Shown: piece by piece, positions 1 through 7,086 of the stretch
Position numbering within the stretch: position 1 is the first letter of the stretch
Layout: each line of letters starts with the position of its first letter
Origin: JBBDWZ01 sp050732575
GTDB taxonomy: Bacteria; Gemmatimonadota; Gemmatimonadetes; Longimicrobiales; RSA9
Length of the DNA stretch: 11,842 bases
Assembly: GCA_050732575.1 (NCBI GenBank)
Contig: JBOHRF010000144.1
Coordinates: forward strand, 1-11,842
Reading direction: 5' to 3'
Made by a program: the position numbers and the translations under genes
Notes under the pieces: generated by a model
Seen by the model: only the letters and a program-made list of their open reading frames with translations
Databases searched by the model: none
What the model was told of the DNA's origin: nothing

Positions 1-24
1 ACGCCCGCGAGCGAATGCGAGCGG

Positions 25-864
25 CTATTCGGCGATGGAAACGGTTCCCGGGTAGCGCCTGGCAGCCAGAAACGCGCTGGGTGTAAAGCCGGACAGCTCA
101 CGGAACTCGGCGTTGAAATGGGCCTGATCGAAGTACCCCGCGTTGAGCGCAATCTGGGCGAGGGACGCATCCGCACGATGGACCTGCTCGAGGACGCGAC
201 GGAAGCGGATGATGCGGGCCAGGATCTTGGGGGTTACGCCGATTTGATGTTTGAACGTGGCTGTAAATCGTGTTTTGGACCAGCCGACGTGCTGGCGCAA
301 CTGCGCGATGGAGATGGCGCCCGCGTGCAGCTCGATCTGCCGAGCGGTCCAGGCGACCGCCGGATCAGCGCTTTGGTGTGCCATGCGGCTGGCAATCCAG
401 CGCGCGGCAACGTACATCCGCTGCTGGGGCGTGACGGCTGTGGCGCAGCATTCGGCCAGCTCGCGCGAAGCGGCTCCTACCAGATCGTTCAGATCGACGG
501 TGATGCCGGCCAGCTCGTGAAGCGGCTGGCGCAATAACGCGAAGGCGCCGGCAGGATGCAGACGCATACCAAGCACCGCACAGGGTTCGGGCGGTGCCTC
601 GATCAGATTGGAGCGCAACAGTAATCCGGAAATGCAGCAGGTTGTAAAGGGCTCCACGCGCGTGCCATCCACCTGTCGATAGACAGGCCCAAGGTGCACG
701 ATCAGCTCAATGCGGCCGTCCGGAAAGATGCGCTCGCGCGTGTTGGCCAGCGCGCCCTCGAAGTACCAGAGAGAATCGACCACGCCCGCCAACTGCGGTG
801 GACACCAGCGCGCAAACTGCCAGCGTCCCAGTGCAGAATCGTGATGCTCGAGCTGAATTGGCAT
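25..864 (-). CDS. AraC-family transcriptional regulator with DUF6597-type N-terminal domain
   Basis: A DNA-binding transcription regulator of 279 residues. The C-terminal third carries the two helix-turn-helix units of the AraC/XylS fold: the first near residues 185-209 (SIAQLRQHVGWSKTRF) and the second near 234-265, with the family signature GYFDQAHFNAEFRELSGFTP. The N-terminal part (about 1-125) contains FPDGRIELIVHLG at 47-59, typical of the DUF6597 sensor-like domain found in many AraC proteins of unknown ligand. The ATG start gives a full-length family protein. A purine-rich GGAGAT lies about 12 bases upstream, a longer spacing than ideal. The gene is divergent from the outer-membrane barrel gene across 86 bp, so the barrel gene is a natural candidate target, but no operator was recognised. 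The ligand cannot be inferred. Confidence 0.93.
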   Translation of the reverse strand: MPIQLEHHDSALGRWQFARWCPPQLAGVVDSLWYFEGALANTRERIFPDGRIELIVHLGPVYRQVDGTRVEPFTTCCISGLLLRSNLIEAPPEPCAVLGMRLHPAGAFALLRQPLHELAGITVDLNDLVGAASRELAECCATAVTPQQRMYVAARWIASRMAHQSADPAVAWTARQIELHAGAISIAQLRQHVGWSKTRFTATFKHQIGVTPKILARIIRFRRVLEQVHRADASLAQIALNAGYFDQAHFNAEFRELSGFTPSAFLAARRYPGTVSIAE

Positions 865-886
865 GAGGCGAGGATCTCCGTCGTGC

Positions 887-916
887 TTGTCCCGCAGGAA
901 GTGTACGGCACATATT
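887..916 (+). promoter_or_regulatory. Candidate sigma-70-like promoter for the outer-membrane barrel gene
   Basis: TTGTCC (887-892) and CATATT (911-916) each match 4 of 6 consensus bases and are 18 bp apart. They lie in the divergent intergenic region, 34 bp upstream of the preferred ATG at 951. Seen by eye only; both hexamers are weak and the consensus of this organism is unknown. Confidence 0.25.
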
Positions 917-937
917 GGCGCGCGCCAACTTCGATGC

Positions 938-943
938 GGAGGG
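938..943 (+). promoter_or_regulatory. Shine-Dalgarno site that decides the barrel gene start
   Basis: GGAGGG lies 7 bases before the ATG at 951. An upstream in-frame TTG at 915 would add 12 residues in front of the signal peptide and has no such site, so 951 is preferred. Confidence 0.7.
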
Positions 944-950
944 TGAGGAC

Positions 951-1514
951 ATGACGATCAGGCGCCTAACACTGGTGGCGGTGGTGGTGTTCGCGGCAAC
1001 CTTGACACAGCCCGTGCAAGCGCAGAGGCACTTTGTGCGTATCGGGTTTGGCGGCGGCGTGAGCGTGCCTACCAGCAATACGGCCGATGCATTGAAGAAC
1101 GGCATCAACGGCCAGGCATTCCTGCTGCTCGATCCCGGTATCGGGTTCCCGTTCCGTTTCAACCTCGGTTATCAGAAGTTCGACTTCAAAGAGGCGATCC
1201 TGGGCACCGCCGTCACGGGTGAGAGCCAGATCCTGAGTGGTGTGGCCGGCTTGACGCTCAACCTCTTCAGTCTTGGACCGCTGCGTCCTTACATCACGGC
1301 GGGTGTAGGTGCTTTCAGTCTCAAGGAAACGACCGGTGAAGTATCCGAGAGCAACATGCGCTTCGGGATCGATGGCGGCGGCGGCCTGGCGCTGAAGCTG
1401 GGTCGGCTGGAAGCATTCGTTGAGGGCCGCGTGCAGAACGTGTATACGGAAGCCGGTGTGATTGACACGAAGACCATTCGTGCCATTCCCGTGACGTTCG
1501 GTATTCTGTTCTGA
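951..1514 (+). CDS. Small outer-membrane beta-barrel protein
   Basis: A secreted protein of 187 residues predicted to insert in the outer membrane. Residues 1-24 form a classical signal peptide: basic MTIRR, a hydrophobic core, and a VQA/Q cleavage site. The mature part is made of glycine-rich amphipathic stretches typical of 8-stranded OmpA/OmpW-like barrels, for example RFNLGYQKFDF, LRPYITAGVGAFSL and GRLEAFVEGRVQNVYT. The chain ends in VTFGILF, with the terminal phenylalanine expected of a BAM-recognised beta-signal. The ATG at 951 was chosen because of the GGAGGG site and because it starts the signal peptide directly. It is divergent from the AraC regulator. Its stop TGA abuts the stop of the convergent TPR gene with no spacer. 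The transport or structural role is unknown. Confidence 0.85.
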   Translation: MTIRRLTLVAVVVFAATLTQPVQAQRHFVRIGFGGGVSVPTSNTADALKNGINGQAFLLLDPGIGFPFRFNLGYQKFDFKEAILGTAVTGESQILSGVAGLTLNLFSLGPLRPYITAGVGAFSLKETTGEVSESNMRFGIDGGGGLALKLGRLEAFVEGRVQNVYTEAGVIDTKTIRAIPVTFGILF

Positions 1515-3905
1515 TCAACGCCGGGGGTTGAGCAAAGCGCTGAGTCTGGACTCGACCTGAGCGCGCAAGGGCGCGGCTTCCTGACCGCCGCGCTCCCACA
1601 GGCGCAGTGCAATCGTGTAGTGACGCGCGGCCGCATCTGCCTCTCCGCGGGCGGCTTCCAGATCCCCAACCTCTACGGCTGCGCGGGCGGTCAAGAATCC
1701 CATCCAGCTCGTGGGCGGAATCAACGAGCGGTAGAGCGCTTCCGCATGGTCGGTTTCACCATTTGCCTTGAGCAGTTTGGCCAGCTGAAACCGAATGGCG
1801 GGCTCGGGCATCGACTCGAGCGCATTTTCCGTGTGGATGCTCCAGGAATCGTATGCGTTGCGCGCTGCGCGCAGCGCAGTCGGCAAATCACCGCGCCGGA
1901 CAGCCATCCGTGACTCAATGTCAGCCTGCAGCGCCTCGCGATATTGCGCGGGGGAACCGCCAGCGGGCAGCGTTCCCAATGCGCGCTGATACTTGCGGGC
2001 CACCACGGAATCACCGAACTGTGCGTGAAACGCGCCCACCACCCAACCCGTCCACCAGGCGGGACGCGTGTTCAAATACGCGAGCATGGAATCCGAGGGG
2101 AGGTAACGCTCCAGCTCGCCCACCGCACGACGCGCTACGGTGAGATTCCCGGTTTCGGCCAGTGCAGACGTCGCCAGCAAGCGCAACACCGGCCAGAAGA
2201 CGGCGGGCTCATTAGCGTCGTAAGCGCGCACCATTGAATCGGCGCTGATGGGTCGTCCCTCGGCGATGCGCAGCCGAGCATCCTCGCCTTGTGGTCGCGG
2301 CGGTGCCGTGCTGGCGTGAGCGCGCAGTGCAGCCAGCAATGCCTCGGCGCGTTCCGGGTGCTGCGACCGCAGCCAGCGGTAAGGTACGATCCATTCGCCA
2401 GGCGGCGCGGAGACCAGCTCACGTGATAACTCGGCAAATGATGCCTCGCTACCAGTAACGACCATCATCGCGCGCGCTGTGTTGCGCGCCATGGGGATAT
2501 TCGGTCCGGCACTCAACAACCGATCGGCCAGCAACCGAATATCCATAGAGTCGGCCTGTTCGGACCTGAGCCACGCTCGCGCCACCAGTCCAGGCACGTA
2601 GTTGGGATCCAACGTGACCACCCGGTCGGCGGCCTGAACGGCCTCCTCCAGCGACGCTCCGTATTGCCAACCGTAGACCTGCCGCACGTAGGCAAGGAAC
2701 GACCAGGCGGACAGGTCGGTGCTATCAATGCCGATGATGCGCTGCAGCGCATCGGAGGCCTCTTTACCACGCGTTTGTATGGAGGCGCGGGTTGCTTGCA
2801 GACGCAACCGGGTACGCTCGCTGACCGAATCGGCGTGACGCTCGGCGCGGTCCAGGAGCGGGAAAAAGCCGGCGTATGGCTGGCCCGTCATGAACAGGTG
2901 CCAGGACCGGATGGCAACGGCATCGACCAGCGCAAGCGCAAAGGTCGAGTCGAGGGTAATGGCGCGATCGATGGCGGCCGCGGCCGAATCGGGCAGCCCG
3001 CGCCGCATCGCCATTTTGGCTTCCAGGTACGCCTTCAACGCCTCGGGAGATCGGGTAGCGTTGGGCTCCAGCCGCGGTACGCCCGGCAATGCCGACTCAT
3101 CCCAGGCCCGCGTGATCACCTGCACCGCCAACCGCTCCACCAGCTCGGTCATGTTGGCGCGGGCGCCACTCAGTGCAAACGTGTCCAGCGGTCGTGCGAA
3201 ACGCGGATCGTAGACGCGCACGGAGAGTCGCACTTCATCACCAGCAGCCACGGCCGAGCCCAGGACGATGCGACGTGCACCCGCGGCGCGCCCCAGCGCT
3301 GACGCTTCCGTTGGATCGGGACTCGAGGCCAGTGCGTCAGGCCGCTCGCGCAGACCCTGCCAGAGCGCCCACGGATCTACCACGCGCAGGCCGGCGGTGC
3401 CATCCATGGTCGTCGTCAACAAATCGGCAATGCCTTCCGACCACTCGCCACCTTCCAGTCCAACCGCGCGGAAGGGAAACACGGCCACGCCGATCCGCCC
3501 ATCATCGGTGCGTGGCTCACCCAGACGCGAGCGTACGGCGCCCAGACCTCCCGCTGCGGTCACCATCACGCCGATTACCACCAGCGAGATGATTTGCATG
3601 CGGCGCCGCAGGGCCGGCGCGTTCAGCACGGTGGTCCCGCTCGGCTTGTGCCGGTGCGCGCGCACAATGCCGTGGGCTGTTAGATCGAAGAACCAGGCCA
3701 GGATGAGCGCCAGAGGAAAACCGCCAATGGCCACCCAAACCAGCACGCGGAAGCTCCAGGCAGGAAACATCAGCGCGGGGAAAACCAGGTCGCACGCCTG
3801 CAGCAACACAAACGCTACCGCGCAGTAAACCGCTGCAACGTGGAAGACACTTCTGCGTTGTAGCTCGGAAGTGACCTGCTGAACCGGGTTGACGGTTGCT
3901 TCCAT
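1515..3905 (-). CDS. Membrane-anchored TolB/FlgO-like domain and TPR-repeat protein
   Basis: A large protein of 796 residues from the chosen start. The N-terminal module LQRRSVFHVAAVYCAVAFVL, followed by PAWSFRVLVWVAIGGFPLAL and AWFFDLTAHGIVR, is a recognisable two-helix membrane unit (about 20-45 and 52-75). This unit precedes TolB-like/TPR regions in many signalling proteins. A third helix lies near 103-124. From about 138 (GVAVFPFRAVG...WSEGIADLL) the chain resembles the TolB amino-terminal/FlgO-like fold. The remaining 500 residues are alanine-rich helical pairs consistent with degenerate TPRs (for example ALDAVAIRS-, DPNYVPGLVARAWL- and NGETDHAEALYRSL-like segments). No kinase, cyclase or DNA-binding domain is present, although relatives often carry one. 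The start is uncertain: ATG at 3905 places the conserved module near the N terminus, while in-frame ATG at 3938 and TTG at 3950 are also open. None has a clear ribosome site. Confidence 0.8.
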   Translation of the reverse strand: MEATVNPVQQVTSELQRRSVFHVAAVYCAVAFVLLQACDLVFPALMFPAWSFRVLVWVAIGGFPLALILAWFFDLTAHGIVRAHRHKPSGTTVLNAPALRRRMQIISLVVIGVMVTAAGGLGAVRSRLGEPRTDDGRIGVAVFPFRAVGLEGGEWSEGIADLLTTTMDGTAGLRVVDPWALWQGLRERPDALASSPDPTEASALGRAAGARRIVLGSAVAAGDEVRLSVRVYDPRFARPLDTFALSGARANMTELVERLAVQVITRAWDESALPGVPRLEPNATRSPEALKAYLEAKMAMRRGLPDSAAAAIDRAITLDSTFALALVDAVAIRSWHLFMTGQPYAGFFPLLDRAERHADSVSERTRLRLQATRASIQTRGKEASDALQRIIGIDSTDLSAWSFLAYVRQVYGWQYGASLEEAVQAADRVVTLDPNYVPGLVARAWLRSEQADSMDIRLLADRLLSAGPNIPMARNTARAMMVVTGSEASFAELSRELVSAPPGEWIVPYRWLRSQHPERAEALLAALRAHASTAPPRPQGEDARLRIAEGRPISADSMVRAYDANEPAVFWPVLRLLATSALAETGNLTVARRAVGELERYLPSDSMLAYLNTRPAWWTGWVVGAFHAQFGDSVVARKYQRALGTLPAGGSPAQYREALQADIESRMAVRRGDLPTALRAARNAYDSWSIHTENALESMPEPAIRFQLAKLLKANGETDHAEALYRSLIPPTSWMGFLTARAAVEVGDLEAARGEADAAARHYTIALRLWERGGQEAAPLRAQVESRLSALLNPRR

Positions 3906-3991
3906 CAAATAGACGGCCCAAAGGAGGGTAGCCGCCATCCGCAGCGGCAACGATGCCGAAAATGGCAGCCCCCGATCCGTCCCAGCAAGTC

Positions 3992-4519
3992 CTAGCGATC
4001 AGATGTCCGCGCGCGCAGGACGGTAACCACGGAGTCCTCCAGCCGCCGGCTCACGCCGCGGGCAGGCAATATTCGGTCGGCCGCGTGCTCTACTACCAGC
4101 GTGGGGCTGAACGGTGCGGCCAGCCAGCGGGCCAGGACGCGATCCAGTTTGCGCGATTGATAGGGAGGATCGGCAAAGGCCAGGTCATAGGCGCCGGCCG
4201 GCAGCCGTTCGACAAAGGGAATGCCATCGCGCTTGAAGATGCGTGTGCGGCCGGGCGCGCGGACTTTCGCCACATTGGCCTTGAGCGCGTGCAGGGCCGA
4301 CGGATGGTTCTCCACGAAATCACACGAACGCGCGCCGCGCGAGAGCGCTTCCAGTCCCAACGCGCCCGTGCCCGCAAACAGATCGAGCACGCGTGCATCC
4401 GCGATTTCATCCGCAATCAGCTCCATGCTCAACACGCGCAGACCTTCCGACGTGGGCCGCACCCGGCCCGCCGGAGAAACCAGCGCCGTGTCCGCCCATT
4501 TCCCCGCCACGATTCTCAT
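3992..4519 (-). CDS. rsmD: 16S rRNA (guanine(966)-N(2))-methyltransferase RsmD
   Basis: An S-adenosylmethionine-dependent enzyme that methylates N2 of G966 in 16S rRNA during assembly of the small ribosomal subunit. At 175 residues it has the usual length for the family. It opens with MRIVAGKW, as the family does, followed by RPTSEGLR (21-28). It has the SAM-binding motif VLDLFAGTGALGLEALSRGA (44-63) and the catalytic motif IV DPPY (117-120) typical of N2-guanine and N6-adenine methyltransferases. The ATG is clear; a G-rich GTGGGGGATC about 15 bases upstream is a poor ribosome site. The gene lies 88 bp downstream of the NTF2-like gene and upstream of the TPR gene on the same strand. Its frequent partner coaD is not next to it here. 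Confidence 0.95.
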   Translation of the reverse strand: MRIVAGKWADTALVSPAGRVRPTSEGLRVLSMELIADEIADARVLDLFAGTGALGLEALSRGARSCDFVENHPSALHALKANVAKVRAPGRTRIFKRDGIPFVERLPAGAYDLAFADPPYQSRKLDRVLARWLAAPFSPTLVVEHAADRILPARGVSRRLEDSVVTVLRARTSDR

Positions 4520-4559
4520 GGGTAGTCAAACATACGATCCCCCACGATGCACACGATTC

Positions 4560-4610
4560 TTACGTTTCTTCTTACCGTTCTTCTTACGGTTTTCCTTACG
4601 GTTTTCCTTA
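4560..4610 (-). repeat. 12-bp tandem repeat carrying in-phase TAA codons
   Basis: On the minus strand the unit TAAGGAAAACCG is repeated with drift to TAAGAAGAACGG and TAAGAAGAAACG, a little over four copies. The first TAA is the stop codon of the NTF2-like gene. The TAA triplets follow every 12 bases, giving five in one reading phase. The array lies in the 88 bp before rsmD. Confidence 0.85.
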
Positions 4611-5342
4611 CTTCACGCGCTTGGCTTCCATTGAAGTACCCTCCTGCGTCACGGTGAAGCTGGTGGCTTTACCGCTGGCAACCGTGAAAACAATGCGAAT
4701 GCCACTGTCGATGGCGGGTATGAACGTATCCTTGCCCTGATAGTACATCGGGAAGCCTTCGCCGCCACCCAAACGCGTCATGAGCTTGCCTTGCTCCGCG
4801 TAGACCACGACCGGGCCATGCTCCATCTGATACTCGCCAACATATTTTTGCAGATCGGCAACGCTGAGCGGCAAACTGGCCGGCGCCAGCTGGTTGACGA
4901 CCCTCGGTGAGGGCTGCTGGTGCCAGATCTTGTTCACGATCTTCCACTGACCGTTGACCTTCAGCAGCGAGAGAAAATCGACGTAGCGAACCCGCGGCCA
5001 ATCCAGCTCGGTCTTGGCAACTGCGGCACTTCCTGCAAAGTCGATGGAGAGGATGTTGTTTCTGTACTCTGCGGCATCTGCCATGGGCTGCTTGAAGCTG
5101 GTTTGCCAGGTCTCGACCGGGATGCGGGTCACGTCATCCCGGCCCGGACCGAGGAGGAACGCCTGCGCATGAAACGCCTGCGCAAGCAGCTTCTGATCGC
5201 CCTTCATCATGCCGTCGAAGTAGGCCTGCACAGTCGCGCGGATGGCTGCTTCGTCAGCCGCGCGCGCCGTGCGATCCTGCATACGCCAGCCCGCCAGCGC
5301 CAGGGTTGGAACCAGGAGTGCGAGTATTGCCTTGCGTGACAT
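4608..5342 (-). CDS. Exported NTF2-like (lumazine-binding-type) protein with C-terminal DUF3471-like domain
   Basis: A protein of 244 residues with an N-terminal export signal or anchor (MSRKAILALLVPTLALAG). Residues about 29-142 match the NTF2-like fold of the SnoaL/putative lumazine-binding type. They show the helical start DEAAIRATVQAYFDGMMKGD and the closing strand pair DFLSLLKVNGQWKIVNKIWH, typical of that family. After a short linker, about 158-242 (LSVADLQKYVGEYQM...VTQEGTSMEAKRV) resembles the DUF3471 beta domain found after serine hydrolase domains. Here it is attached to an NTF2-like domain instead. No catalytic residues can be assigned and the ligand is unknown. Translation starts at an ATG preceded by a long anti-SD match. 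The stop is the first of five in-phase TAA codons. Confidence 0.82.
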   Translation of the reverse strand: MSRKAILALLVPTLALAGWRMQDRTARAADEAAIRATVQAYFDGMMKGDQKLLAQAFHAQAFLLGPGRDDVTRIPVETWQTSFKQPMADAAEYRNNILSIDFAGSAAVAKTELDWPRVRYVDFLSLLKVNGQWKIVNKIWHQQPSPRVVNQLAPASLPLSVADLQKYVGEYQMEHGPVVVYAEQGKLMTRLGGGEGFPMYYQGKDTFIPAIDSGIRIVFTVASGKATSFTVTQEGTSMEAKRVK

Positions 5343-5352
5343 GGATCACCTC
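5343..5352 (-). promoter_or_regulatory. Extended Shine-Dalgarno site of the NTF2-like gene
   Basis: On the minus strand GAGGTGATCC directly precedes the ATG. All ten bases are complementary to the conserved 3' end of bacterial 16S rRNA, with the GAGG core 7-10 bases before the start codon. Most other genes in the window have weaker sites, so strong initiation is likely. Confidence 0.7.
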
Positions 5353-5470
5353 GTGGTTGGAGAACCGCGCACGATCCGGCGCAACAAGGGTTACGACAAT
5401 GAGTCAGGGCCTGGCGAGGATGCGGTTGTGATGAGAGGCCGGACGAAGGGGAAAACCGGTGTGCGCTACT

Positions 5471-6037
5471 TCAGGGCTGATGGCCCGGCCTCCATTTGAT
5501 GCTGCAGCCAATGCTGGGGATTTGCACGGCGGAGATGGGCCTGCCCGCCAGCACGGCGTCCAGCGCACCGCGCAGATGGGTGCCGGTGACGGGAATCCCA
5601 TTGGACGGTCGACTGTCATCGAGCTGCCCGCGATACACCAGCTTGCGCTGGCCATCGAACAGATAAAAATCGGGTGTGCAGGCTGCTTTGTACGAGGCCG
5701 CCACGGCCTGCGCCTCATCGTAGAGGTAAGGGAACGGATAACCGGCCGCCTCTTTTTCGGCGCGCATTTCGTTTGGCCCGTCAGCCGGGTATTGCTGCGC
5801 GTCGTTTGAGTTCACGGCCAGTATGGCAACACCGCGCGAGCGGTAATCGTGGCCCAGGCGAGCCAGCTCCGCGCGCACATGTTTGACGAACGGACAGTGG
5901 TTGCAGATGAACATGACCAGCAAGGCGGGTGCGGCCGCGTAGTCAGAGGTCGAGTGCAGTGTGCCATCCGGATCGGGCAGCGTAAACGCGGGCGCCACCG
6001 TGCCCAACTCGAGCATCGTAGATGATGTCGCCGCCAT
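5471..6037 (-). CDS. Thioredoxin-fold (AhpC/TSA-like) family protein
   Basis: A predicted cytosolic redox protein of 188 residues. It has the peroxiredoxin-like start LELGTVAPAFTLPDPDG, the strand-loop LLVMFICNHCPFVKHV with a CxxC pair at C45/C48, the cis-proline region ACTPDFYLFD (119-128), and the C-terminal signature PSIGCSIKWRPGHQP. These match the thioredoxin family proteins that share the CNHCPFV motif in many bacteria. Two further cysteines (C120, C178) are in conserved positions. The ATG at 6037 has a G-rich AGGGGGGTGAG just upstream; an in-frame GTG at 6061 would put that site inside the gene. It begins 51 bp after the cobalamin-binding gene on the same strand, so the two may be co-transcribed. 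The reducing partner or substrate is unknown. Confidence 0.9.
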   Translation of the reverse strand: MAATSSTMLELGTVAPAFTLPDPDGTLHSTSDYAAAPALLVMFICNHCPFVKHVRAELARLGHDYRSRGVAILAVNSNDAQQYPADGPNEMRAEKEAAGYPFPYLYDEAQAVAASYKAACTPDFYLFDGQRKLVYRGQLDDSRPSNGIPVTGTHLRGALDAVLAGRPISAVQIPSIGCSIKWRPGHQP

Positions 6038-6040
6038 ACT

Positions 6041-6049
6041 CACCCCCCT
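6041..6049 (-). promoter_or_regulatory. Shine-Dalgarno site that decides the thioredoxin-fold gene start
   Basis: On the minus strand AGGGGGGTG lies 3 bases before the ATG at 6037 (G-run to ATG about 6). It favours this start over the in-frame GTG at 6061. Confidence 0.55.
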
Positions 6050-6088
6050 GCTTATCCCCACCCTGCATCCGGCTCATCGGAATGCGGC

Positions 6089-6982
6089 CTACTGCCACGT
6101 CTGAAACCCGTCATGCCTTCCACCCGTGATCGCAGCCGCCATGATGGTTGCACCGTCCACCAGGCGCGGCCCGGGTCGTGATGTGTAGGAGTTCGCGTCC
6201 ATGAGCGTGATGGGTACGCGCCGCTGCCGAAGCCAGGCCGCGACCTGCGGGCTGTGATCCAATTCGTGACGCGCGCGTTTAATGTCGAAGCCACACGGGA
6301 TGACGAAAACGTGATTGAACTGGAAACCATCCAGCTCCTCCAGCGTGACTTCACGCGAATGAGCTCCCGGCTCCGCGCCTACATCCACGCCACCTGCAAA
6401 ATCAACCAGTTCGGGTACCCAATGACCGGCCAAAAACACCGGGTCTACCCACTCGATCGTGAGCACGCGCGGCGGCGGTTCGCCGTGGCGCTGGGACTGG
6501 GCACGCTCACGGATGGTGGTAAGGCGATCTTCCATCCAGTTGGTCAGACGTTCGGCCTGATCGCGCGCTTCGTTTGTGGCCAGGTGCTCGCCCAGGCGCA
6601 GAATGTCGTAGATGACGCCGGCAATGGTCCGTCCGGCCAGCGTGATGATCTCAGGGGCGGGTTTGAGGGCATCGGCCAGGCGGCGCACCGCGCCTTCGCT
6701 GACTGCACAGACTTCACACAGTGCCTGCGTGACGATCAAATCGGGGCGCAGCGACCGAATCTCTTCGGCGGCTACAACAATGGTTGTTGTGCCCTCGGCT
6801 CGAAGGCGCGCGTCGATTTGTCGGCTGGTTGCGCCGGTGTCGAGCACGGTCGTGGTGACGCGAGGCAGGTCGCGAATGGCGGCCGGATAGTCGCATTCGT
6901 GCGAGATGCCGACCAACTGATCGGCAGCACCGAGCTCGGCCAGAATCTCGGTTGCGGCGGGTACCAGCGAGATGATGCGCAT
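6089..6982 (-). CDS. BtuF-like cobalamin-binding/ABC substrate-binding-fold protein lacking a signal peptide
   Basis: A protein of 297 residues with the type III periplasmic-binding fold of the BtuF/COG0614 group. It begins directly with MRIISLVPAATEILAELG and VGISHECDYP (24-33), the characteristic start of the family annotated as cobalamin-binding proteins. It then has RPDLIVTQALCEVCAVS (79-95, with CxxC at 89-92), a long connecting helix about 120-165, and the C-terminal lobe with LTIEWVDPVFLAGHWVPELVDFAGG and FVIPCGFD. There is no signal peptide or lipobox, so it probably acts in the cytosol. This is a known property of this subfamily, whose function is poorly defined. No BtuC/BtuD transporter genes are next to it. 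It is divergent from citrate synthase across 104 bp and likely leads the thioredoxin-fold gene in an operon. Confidence 0.88.
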   Translation of the reverse strand: MRIISLVPAATEILAELGAADQLVGISHECDYPAAIRDLPRVTTTVLDTGATSRQIDARLRAEGTTTIVVAAEEIRSLRPDLIVTQALCEVCAVSEGAVRRLADALKPAPEIITLAGRTIAGVIYDILRLGEHLATNEARDQAERLTNWMEDRLTTIRERAQSQRHGEPPPRVLTIEWVDPVFLAGHWVPELVDFAGGVDVGAEPGAHSREVTLEELDGFQFNHVFVIPCGFDIKRARHELDHSPQVAAWLRQRRVPITLMDANSYTSRPGPRLVDGATIMAAAITGGRHDGFQTWQ

Positions 6983-7086
6983 CGATTTGCCAATCTATGC
7001 AGTTGCTCGGCTCGCGAAAGAGTTGGAGTGCCTCGACATGACGCCCAGCAAGTGGCACTTTTAAGATTGGAAAACCAGGAGTCAAC

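Noticed and set aside
2664..3302. 212-codon open frame on the plus strand
   Set aside because: Antisense to the TPR protein gene, with biased composition and no recognisable motif.
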